Assembly: GCA_902767395.1 (NCBI GenBank)
Contig: CACXHI010000121.1
Coordinates: forward strand, 1 to 6,411
Direction: 5' to 3'
DNA length: 6,411 bases
Source: Oscillospiraceae bacterium
GTDB lineage: Bacteria > Bacillota > Clostridia > Oscillospirales > Oscillospiraceae
The notes beneath the pieces are model-generated. The model was not told the DNA's origin, searched no databases, and worked only from the letters and a program-made list of their open reading frames with translations. The position numbers and the translations under genes are program-made. This document shows, one piece after another, positions 1 to 4,952 of this stretch; positions within the stretch are counted from its first letter, which is position 1, and each line of letters starts with the position of its first letter.

Positions 1-1071
1 CCGAAAATATACTTTACCATTCCCATCCTCGGTGGAATTCCTGTCACGCAAACCCTTGTGACTTCTTTTGTTGTGACGCTGATTCTCTGCGTGCTTGGCG
101 TTGTGCTGGGCCGCAATCTGAAAAAGCGTCCGCGCAGGGGACAGGTCCTTACCGAAAAGGCGGTTACCGTGATGACCGGCATGGTCAAGGAAGCCATGGG
201 AGACCACAATGCCCGCTGGACGCCCTTCATCGCAACGGTGTTTCTTTCTTCTCTGCTCGGCACGCTGCTGGGCATGACTGGCATCCTGCGTTCCTCCACT
301 GCGGACATCAGCACGACCATGACGTGGGCGGTCCTTGTCAGCTTTATTTGCTGGTATCAGGCGATCAAGAATAACGGCCTGCTTGCATGGCTCAAGGGCT
401 TTACCGAACCCATTGCCGTGATGACCCCGATGAACATCGTCTCCGAGATTGCGCAGCCCGTGTCGCTTGCCTTCCGTCACTTCGGCAACATTGCCGGCGG
501 CGGCGTCATTACGGCGCTGATTTACTGGGCGTTGAGCGGGGCTTCCGTCGCAGTACTGCGGCTGATCGCCTCCAGTCACATTGCTGTTTCTGTGGTTCTG
601 CTTGTTGCAGGAATCCTTCTGGTACTGCTTTCCCGCCCAAAGGTCGGCAGCAAGCGGAAGAAGCTCCCGTTCCTGATTGGTATGATCTGCCTCGCGCTCT
701 CTGTGCTGCGTTTGGTGGATTGGCTCTGGGGCCTGACCGGTTGGGGCTGGCCCGAGATGAGCGGTTTCGTCTGCGGCCTGTGCTGGTTTGCGGCGCTTGC
801 GCTGATGCTCCTTGGCATTGTGCTGTTGATTTGGCATAAGACCCGCGCCGTCACCGCCCTCGGTATTGTCCTGACGGCTGTTGGCTTCCTGGTGATCTGT
901 CTGATTTCCGAGGGACCTCTTGGCGTTCCGATCCTGAGCCTCGGCCTGCCTGCTGTGCTGTCACTCTACTTTGACGTTTTTTCCGGTGTGATTCAGGCGT
1001 TCGTGTTCAGCCTGCTCACCATGATCTATATTTCCAGCAACTGCCCCGCTCCCGAAGAGTCTAAGAACTGA
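1..1071 (+). CDS. atpB: F1Fo ATP synthase subunit a (5' partial), with a large internal membrane insertion
   Basis: Stator subunit of the membrane Fo sector; it forms the two ion half-channels against the c-ring. The frame is open from base 1 and begins PKIYFTIPILGGIPVTQT, which matches the N-terminal region of clostridial subunit a, so only a few residues are probably missing. The GTG at 58 is unlikely to be the start. The essential arginine (E. coli Arg210) is in the motif SLAFRHFGN, codon 475-477. The conserved final helix LYFDVFSGVIQAFVFSLLTM has its Asp at 973-975 (position of E. coli His245) and its Gln at 994-996 (position of E. coli Gln252). The visible 356 codons exceed the usual 230-270. 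The Arg-to-Gln distance is 173 residues here against 42 in E. coli, because about 115 extra hydrophobic residues lie between these helices. Both flanks are well conserved and in one frame, so this is not a frameshift or a fusion of two genes. Identity is sure; the role of the insertion is unknown. Confidence 0.96.
   Translation, partial: PKIYFTIPILGGIPVTQTLVTSFVVTLILCVLGVVLGRNLKKRPRRGQVLTEKAVTVMTGMVKEAMGDHNARWTPFIATVFLSSLLGTLLGMTGILRSSTADISTTMTWAVLVSFICWYQAIKNNGLLAWLKGFTEPIAVMTPMNIVSEIAQPVSLAFRHFGNIAGGGVITALIYWALSGASVAVLRLIASSHIAVSVVLLVAGILLVLLSRPKVGSKRKKLPFLIGMICLALSVLRLVDWLWGLTGWGWPEMSGFVCGLCWFAALALMLLGIVLLIWHKTRAVTALGIVLTAVGFLVICLISEGPLGVPILSLGLPAVLSLYFDVFSGVIQAFVFSLLTMIYISSNCPAPEESKN
568..912 (+). 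other. Four-helix membrane insertion within subunit a
   Basis: This in-frame block of about 115 codons separates the helix after the essential Arg (ending near VLRLI) from the conserved final segment (starting near PLGVPILSLGLPAV). By eye it contains four hydrophobic stretches, at about 577-633, 667-735, 766-834 and 850-906. The first connecting loop is strongly basic (RPKVGSKRKK), the second carries Trp, Gly and one Glu (TGWGWPEMSG), and the third is basic (HKTRA). I do not recognise the sequence as any known domain. Base composition and codon choice look like those of the rest of the gene, so there is no sign of recent transfer. The boundaries are uncertain by about 10 residues, because loop length here varies among subunit a proteins. 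Confidence 0.8.
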
Positions 1072-1115
1072 TTCGTAATCCGTTAGGATGTCAAGCCTAT
1101 CCAAATACATCACTA

Positions 1116-1133
1116 TTTTTTAGGAGGAAAAAA
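1116..1133 (+). promoter_or_regulatory. Ribosome binding site of atpE framed by T6 and A6 runs
   Basis: A perfect AGGAGG (1122-1127) lies 8 bases before the atpE ATG. It is immediately preceded by six T and followed by six A. U-rich sequence upstream of a strong site recalls the translational enhancer in front of atpE in E. coli, and subunit c is needed in many copies per enzyme. The two runs could also pair as a weak A-U stem with AGGAGG in the loop. Confidence 0.85.
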
Positions 1134-1135
1134 CT

Positions 1136-1381
1136 ATGGGTATTGAAGCTGCAATCGTCAGGGCTGCCTGCGCCCTCGGTGCCGGTCTTTGCATGGGGAT
1201 CGGCGCAATCGGCCCCGCTATTGGTGAAGGCAACGCCGTCGGCAAGGCGCTGGAGGGCATGGCCCGTCAGCCTGAGTCCACCAGCAATCTGCGTACCAAT
1301 ATGCTCGTTGGCTGCGCCGTCGCGGAGACCACCGGTATCTACTCCCTTGTTATTGCGCTTCTGCTGCTGTTCGTGTTCTAA
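1136..1381 (+). CDS. atpE: F1Fo ATP synthase subunit c (rotor ring)
   Basis: This 81-residue hairpin protein oligomerises into the c-ring that carries ions across the membrane. Helix 1 (about residues 4-42) has the glycine-rich face ALGAGLCMGIGAIGPAIGEG. The polar loop is ARQPES (residues 43-48), with the conserved Arg-Gln-Pro that contacts gamma and epsilon. Helix 2 runs from about residue 50 to 81. The ion-carrying carboxylate is Glu64 in AVAETTGIYSLVIA. Aligned by eye with the Na+-binding ring of Ilyobacter tartaricus (Gln32, Glu65, Ser66, Thr67, Tyr70), the matching residues here are Glu31, Glu64, Thr65, Thr66 and Tyr69. This gives a second carboxylate in helix 1, as in Fusobacterium nucleatum, and implies Na+ coupling by inference. 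The C-terminus is short, ending right after helix 2. The start is fixed by the strong ribosome binding site. The gap to atpB is 64 bases. Confidence 0.97.
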   Translation: MGIEAAIVRAACALGAGLCMGIGAIGPAIGEGNAVGKALEGMARQPESTSNLRTNMLVGCAVAETTGIYSLVIALLLLFVF

Positions 1382-1416
1382 GTGAACGCCTTCCGAATAG
1401 AGCTTCATTGCAAAGA

Positions 1417-1425
1417 AAGGGAGGT
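1417..1425 (+). promoter_or_regulatory. Ribosome binding site of atpF, with a nearby out-of-frame ATG
   Basis: AAGGGAGGT lies in the 52-base gap after atpE, with GGGAGG (1419-1424) 9 bases before the atpF ATG at 1434. An ATG at 1426 begins only one base after GGGAGG, in another frame, and would stop after 22 codons at 1494. Spacing and homology both select 1434. Confidence 0.8.
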
Positions 1426-1433
1426 ATGCTCCA

Positions 1434-1940
1434 ATGGCAGGGTTTGAGAACTTTATTGGTTTTAATCCCTGGACCGCCCTGTTCACGCTGTTGAACATGG
1501 TGCTTACGTTTCTCATTTTGAAGAAATTCCTGTTCAAACCGGTCAATAAGATGATCGATGATCGCCAGAAGGAGATCGACGATCTTTTTGCCGACGCTGC
1601 CGAAGCCAAAGAGCAGGCCGAAACGATGCGGGAAGACTATACCCGACGGCTTGCGGAGGCGAAGGACGCATCTGCACAGATCGTGTCCGAGGCAACGCAA
1701 GAGGCAAATCGGCGCGGTGACGAGATTGTTCGTCAGGCCAGACTGGATGCCGATGCTCTGCGTGAGAAGGCGAGCTCCGACATTGCACTGGAACGAAAAA
1801 AGGCCCTGAATGAGGTCAAAAACGACATTTCCCGGATCGCTCTGGACATTGCAGGGAAGGTTGTGGAGAAGGAACTGGACCCCAAAGAGCATGAGCGTCT
1901 GATTGAAGGCTTTCTGCGCGAGATGGGGGATCAGGTATGA
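1434..1940 (+). CDS. atpF: F1Fo ATP synthase subunit b (peripheral stalk)
   Basis: Subunit b (168 residues) dimerises to form the outer stalk that anchors subunit a to the F1 head through delta. The N-terminus has the family start FNPWTALFTLLNMVLTFLIL, a single membrane helix at about residues 12-33. It is followed by the typical KKFLFKPVNKMIDDRQKEID junction. Residues about 40-140 are highly charged and alanine-rich with no prolines, as expected for the long coiled coil. The C-terminus (about 140-168, with KVVEKELDPKEHERLIEGFL) is the delta-binding end. Length is normal (E. coli has 156). The stop overlaps the atpH start by four bases, suggesting coupled translation. Only one b-type gene is present in the window, as in operons with a homodimeric stalk. 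Confidence 0.96.
   Translation: MAGFENFIGFNPWTALFTLLNMVLTFLILKKFLFKPVNKMIDDRQKEIDDLFADAAEAKEQAETMREDYTRRLAEAKDASAQIVSEATQEANRRGDEIVRQARLDADALREKASSDIALERKKALNEVKNDISRIALDIAGKVVEKELDPKEHERLIEGFLREMGDQV
1937..1940 (+). other. ATGA overlap of atpF stop and atpH start
   Basis: The TGA of atpF (1938-1940) overlaps the ATG of atpH (1937-1939). The only ribosome-binding-like sequence nearby is a G-rich GGGGGA at 1925-1930 inside atpF. Translational coupling is therefore likely, which would match b and delta production in the stalk. Confidence 0.8.
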
Positions 1941-2476
1941 ATGATACGGCTGTGAACTACGCCAACGCTTTGTATGAGTTGGCTCGTGATGAGGGCCTGT
2001 TGGAGGATGTTCGCACCCAACTGTTCCAAGTCAACGACCTATATCATCAGCATCCTGAATTTGTTCGCCTTCTCAGTGCGCCGAACCTGCCGAAGGCAGA
2101 GCGGCTTGCCGCCTTGGACAATGCTTTTTCCGGCCGTGTGCATCCCTATCTGCTGAGTTTTCTGAAGCTCCTTTGCGAGCGTGGGCACAGCCGATCGCTT
2201 TCGGATTGCACCGAGCAATTCCGCAGTCGCTGGAACGAGGATCACGGGATACTGCGGGCGACGGTTGTGACTGCCGTCAAGCTTTCTCCCGCGCTCTCGG
2301 AGCGAATCAGTACTCGCCTTTCCGGAATCACCGGGAAGCAGATTGATCTGACGGAACGACAGGAGCCTTCTGTTCTGGGCGGCGTCCGTCTGGAATTTGA
2401 CGGGATTCAGTTGGACGGTACTGTTCGAGGCCGTCTTGCCGGACTCGAAAAAACGCTTTCCGAAACTGTACTATGA
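1937..2476 (+). CDS. atpH: F1Fo ATP synthase subunit delta (OSCP equivalent)
   Basis: This 179-residue protein sits on top of the alpha3beta3 head and joins it to the b dimer. The N-terminal helical domain begins with the family motif YANALYELARDEG (residues 8-20), and LLSAPNLPKAERLAALDNAF (46-65) is the typical mid-region of that domain. The C-terminal signature LGGVRLEFDGIQLDGTVRGR (147-166) is clear, followed by LAGLEKTL. Length matches the family (about 175-185). The start is the ATG that overlaps the atpF stop. The gene ends 20 bases before atpA. This family is poorly conserved, but the two terminal motifs and the position make the call secure. Confidence 0.96.
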   Translation: MNDTAVNYANALYELARDEGLLEDVRTQLFQVNDLYHQHPEFVRLLSAPNLPKAERLAALDNAFSGRVHPYLLSFLKLLCERGHSRSLSDCTEQFRSRWNEDHGILRATVVTAVKLSPALSERISTRLSGITGKQIDLTERQEPSVLGGVRLEFDGIQLDGTVRGRLAGLEKTLSETVL

Positions 2477-2482
2477 GAAAAG

Positions 2483-2491
2483 AAAGCAGGT
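2483..2491 (+). promoter_or_regulatory. Ribosome binding site of atpA (one mismatch)
   Basis: AAAGCAGGT differs by one base from the consensus AAAGGAGGT and ends five bases before the ATG at 2497. It is weaker on paper than the sites before atpE and atpG. It lies in the 20-base gap after atpH, so reinitiation from atpH may assist. Confidence 0.65.
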
Positions 2492-2496
2492 AAACC

Positions 2497-4011
2497 ATGG
2501 AATTTAAACCGGACGAGATCACAAAAATCATCCGATCTCAGATTAAAAATTACGAAAACAAAATTGAACAGAGTGAGACCGGCACGATCATCACGTTGGG
2601 CGACGGCATTGCCCGCGCCGCCGGCTTGGAAAAGTGCATGGTCAATGAGTTGGTTGAGTTCCCCAACGGCACCTTCGGCATGGCACAGAATCTGGAGGAG
2701 CATTTTGTCTCTCTTGTCATTCTCGGCTCCGATGAGGGCATCCGTGAGGGGGATACCGTCAAGCGCACCGGCAAGGTTGTCTCCGTGCCTGTCGGCGAGG
2801 AACTGATCGGACGTGTCGTGAATGCGCTGGGCGAGCCGATCGACGGCAAGGGGAAGCTCTCCGCCGAGACTTATCGTCCCATCGAAATGCCCGCGCCCGG
2901 TGTCATCGAGAGAAAGTCCGTTTCTGTGCCGCTGCAAACCGGCATCAAGGCCGTCGACGCGATGATCCCCATTGGCCGTGGACAGCGTGAGTTGATCATC
3001 GGTGACCGTCAGACCGGTAAGACCACCATCGCAACCGATACGATTCTGAACCAGAAGGGCCAGGACGTGATCTGCATCTACGTTGCCATCGGCCAGAAGC
3101 GCTCCACCGTTGCGCAAATCGTCAACACGTTGACCGTCGGCGGCGCGATGGATTATACCATCGTTGTCTCCGCTACGGCCTCGGAGCTTGCCCCCATGCA
3201 GTACATTGCGCCCTATGCCGGCTGTACGATTGGCGAGTATTTCATGGCACAGGGAAAGGACGTGCTCGTTGTTTACGACGATTTGAGTAAGCACGCAGTG
3301 GCCTACCGTGCCATTTCCCTGCTGATCCGTCGCCCGCCCGGACGCGAGGCCTACCCCGGCGACGTTTTCTATCTCCACTCCCGTCTGCTGGAGCGTGCTG
3401 CCCGTCTGGCGCCGGAGTATGGCGGCGGTTCTCTGACTGCGCTTCCCATTATTGAGACGCAGGCAGGCGACGTTTCCGCGTATATTCCGACGAACGTGAT
3501 TTCGATTACGGACGGTCAGATTTTCTTGGAAACGGAGTTGTTCCACGCCGGCGTCATGCCCGCCATCAATCCCGGTATCTCTGTCTCCCGCGTGGGTGGT
3601 TCCGCCCAGATCAAGGCGCTGAAGAAGGTTGCCGGTTCGCTGAAGCTGCTTTATTCTCAGTACCGCGAGCTGCAAAGCTTTGCGCAGTTTGGCTCGGATC
3701 TGGATCAGGATACGAAGGACCGTCTTGCGCAGGGGGCTCGAATTGTAGAGGTGCTCAAGCAGTCTAACAATGCGCCGGTTCCCGTTGCGCTGCAGGTCTG
3801 TATCATCTATGCTGTGGTCAACGGCTACCTGAAGAACGTCGAGGTTTCTCAGGTACATGAGTTTGAACTTGGATTGTTCCGCTATTTGGATTCCCATGCT
3901 AGCAAGCTTCTTCGCACCATCGTGGAGACCATGGTTTTGTCTGAGCAGAGCGAGAACGAGCTGAAGGAAGCCCTGACCGCTTATATCGGAGAGTTTCAAA
4001 AGACCCATTGA
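2497..4011 (+). CDS. atpA: F1Fo ATP synthase subunit alpha
   Basis: Non-catalytic nucleotide-binding subunit (504 residues) of the cytoplasmic F1 head; three copies alternate with beta. The N-terminal helix that contacts delta (MEFKPDEITKIIRSQI) is followed by the beta-barrel domain (about 25-95). The nucleotide-binding domain has Walker A GDRQTGKT (169-176, Lys175, Thr176) and the Walker B-region LVVYDDLS (257-264). The family signature PAINPGISVSRVGG (355-368) contains the arginine finger Arg365, equivalent to E. coli Arg373, which reaches into the catalytic site of beta. The C-terminal helical domain is complete. Length and start match the family (500-513 residues). It is 20 bases from atpH and 17 bases from atpG. 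Nothing is odd about the protein. A long open frame on the opposite strand over this gene is a coding shadow. Confidence 0.99.
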   Translation: MEFKPDEITKIIRSQIKNYENKIEQSETGTIITLGDGIARAAGLEKCMVNELVEFPNGTFGMAQNLEEHFVSLVILGSDEGIREGDTVKRTGKVVSVPVGEELIGRVVNALGEPIDGKGKLSAETYRPIEMPAPGVIERKSVSVPLQTGIKAVDAMIPIGRGQRELIIGDRQTGKTTIATDTILNQKGQDVICIYVAIGQKRSTVAQIVNTLTVGGAMDYTIVVSATASELAPMQYIAPYAGCTIGEYFMAQGKDVLVVYDDLSKHAVAYRAISLLIRRPPGREAYPGDVFYLHSRLLERAARLAPEYGGGSLTALPIIETQAGDVSAYIPTNVISITDGQIFLETELFHAGVMPAINPGISVSRVGGSAQIKALKKVAGSLKLLYSQYRELQSFAQFGSDLDQDTKDRLAQGARIVEVLKQSNNAPVPVALQVCIIYAVVNGYLKNVEVSQVHEFELGLFRYLDSHASKLLRTIVETMVLSEQSENELKEALTAYIGEFQKTH

Positions 4012-4020
4012 GGAAGGAGG
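4011..4020 (+). promoter_or_regulatory. Ribosome binding site of atpG, choosing between two ATGs
   Basis: AGGAAGGAGG begins on the last base of the atpA stop codon. An out-of-frame ATG at 4022 starts one base after it, which is too close. The ATG at 4029 has 8-base spacing from GGAGG and gives the family N-terminus MAGVSMKDIKLRI, so it is the start. Confidence 0.88.
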
Positions 4021-4028
4021 CATGACTC

Positions 4029-4880
4029 ATGGCTGGCGTTTCCATGAAGGACATCAAGCTCCGGATCAAGAGCATGGAAAGCACCAAGCAAATTACCAAG
4101 GCCATGGAAATGGTGGCTGCCTCCAAGCTGCGCCGTGCACAGGAACGGGTCGCCAATTCCCGTCCTTACTTTGAGATTCTGTTCGACACCCTGAATACGA
4201 TTGCGAATAATACGGAGGATTTCTATTCTCCCTATCTGGAAAAACGTGAGATTCATAAAACCTGTTTTGTGGTCATCGGCGGTGACCGTGGTTTGGCTGG
4301 CGGCTACAACAGCAATGTGCTGAAGCTGGCCTACAGCGAGATGGAGGGCAAGGCGTCCTGCGTCATTCCGGTCGGCAAGAAGTGTCTTGAGTTTTTCCGT
4401 TCTCGGCATGTCGAAATTCTCACCGAAGCCTATTCGGTTGCGTCCGACCTGCACGTTGGCGACTGCTTCTCCATGGCGAAGATGATCAGCAGGGGATTCG
4501 TCGATCACGAATTTGATGAAGTTGCCGTGGTCTACACGAACTTTATTTCGATGCTCTCCCAGTCCCCGAAGGTTCTTTCACTCCTGCCGTTGGAGTATCA
4601 TCCCCAGCCCGGCGATACGAACTCCGGCTGTTTGACCCTCTACGAGCCTGACAGCATTTCTGTTTTCGACGCCATCATCCCGGAGTATGTCGGCGGTCAG
4701 ATTTACGGCGCGCTCTGTGAGTCGGTGACCTCTGAGCAGGGCGCCCGCCGGACGGCAATGGACGCTGCGACCAAGAACGCGGAAGAGATGATTTCCGATT
4801 TGAGTCTCAAGTACAATCGGGCCCGTCAGGGTGCGATTACGCAGGAAATCACCGAGATTGTCGCCGGCGCAAATCACTGA
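4029..4880 (+). CDS. atpG: F1Fo ATP synthase subunit gamma (central shaft)
   Basis: This 283-residue protein forms the rotating shaft that links the c-ring to the alpha3beta3 head. The N-terminal long helix has the conserved IKSMESTKQITKAMEMVAAS (13-32). The central Rossmann-like domain contains GGDRGLAGGYNSNV (84-97), the version of the conserved GLxGG(F/Y)N motif. The C-terminal helix has SEQGARRTAMDAATKNAEEM (235-254) and ends with ITQEITEIVAGA (270-281), the strongest signature of the family. Within the former, Arg replaces the usual Met after the conserved Ala-Arg, a minor variation. Length is normal (about 280-295). It lies 17 bases from atpA and 72 bases from atpD, the largest gap of the operon, which holds a hairpin. 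Confidence 0.98.
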   Translation: MAGVSMKDIKLRIKSMESTKQITKAMEMVAASKLRRAQERVANSRPYFEILFDTLNTIANNTEDFYSPYLEKREIHKTCFVVIGGDRGLAGGYNSNVLKLAYSEMEGKASCVIPVGKKCLEFFRSRHVEILTEAYSVASDLHVGDCFSMAKMISRGFVDHEFDEVAVVYTNFISMLSQSPKVLSLLPLEYHPQPGDTNSGCLTLYEPDSISVFDAIIPEYVGGQIYGALCESVTSEQGARRTAMDAATKNAEEMISDLSLKYNRARQGAITQEITEIVAGANH

Positions 4881-4907
4881 CGGTCCCTTGAATCAACACA
4901 CTTATTA

Positions 4908-4932
4908 TGCACGGCGCTGACGGCGCCGTGTA
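4908..4932 (+). promoter_or_regulatory. Strong hairpin between atpG and atpD
   Basis: CACGGCGC (4910-4917) is perfectly complementary to GCGCCGTG (4923-4930), with a five-base loop TGACG. A G-U and a T-A pair extend the stem to ten. No T-run follows, so it is not a typical intrinsic terminator. It ends only 5 bases before the atpD ribosome binding site. It may stabilise or delimit the beta mRNA segment, or influence beta translation; that role is inference. Confidence 0.7.
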
Positions 4933-4937
4933 CAACC

Positions 4938-4944
4938 AAAGGAG
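4938..4944 (+). promoter_or_regulatory. Ribosome binding site of atpD
   Basis: AAAGGAG lies 8 bases before the ATG at 4953, directly downstream of the hairpin, and would remain single-stranded when the hairpin forms. Confidence 0.85.
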
Positions 4945-4952
4945 TTGACCCT

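Noticed and set aside
387..839. Alternative + strand frame of 150 codons inside atpB, covering much of the insertion
   Set aside because: The product is rich in Arg, Cys and Ala with no membrane pattern. The atpB frame is hydrophobic and continuous through both conserved flanks, so the insertion is not a separate overlapping gene or a frameshift.
568..912. Insertion as an embedded AtpI-like protein (AtpI also is about 120 residues with four membrane helices)
   Set aside because: I see no AtpI motif, and the ends of the insertion should lie outside the cell, whereas those of AtpI are thought to be cytoplasmic. Similar size alone is not enough.
568..912. Insertion as a mobile element, intron or intein
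   Set aside because: No terminal repeats, no splice-type motifs and no endonuclease features; base composition matches the surrounding gene and the translated block is membrane-like throughout.
1084..1102. Possible small hairpin in the atpB-atpE gap (TAGG with CCTA, or GGAT with ATCC)
   Set aside because: Only four pairs in either alternative with a long loop; not distinguishable from chance.
2758..2877. Similarity between alpha and beta, such as VPVGEELIGRVVNALGEPID and VPVGEECLGRMFNLLGKPID
   Set aside because: This is the ancient paralogy of the two subunits, not a recent repeat.
2407..4023. Long open frame of 538 codons on the - strand, opposite atpA
   Set aside because: It lies almost exactly over atpA and is a shadow of its codon bias. 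The product is an unpatterned Arg/Leu/Gly/Asp/Asn-rich sequence with no recognisable domain, while the + strand frame is an unmistakable alpha subunit.
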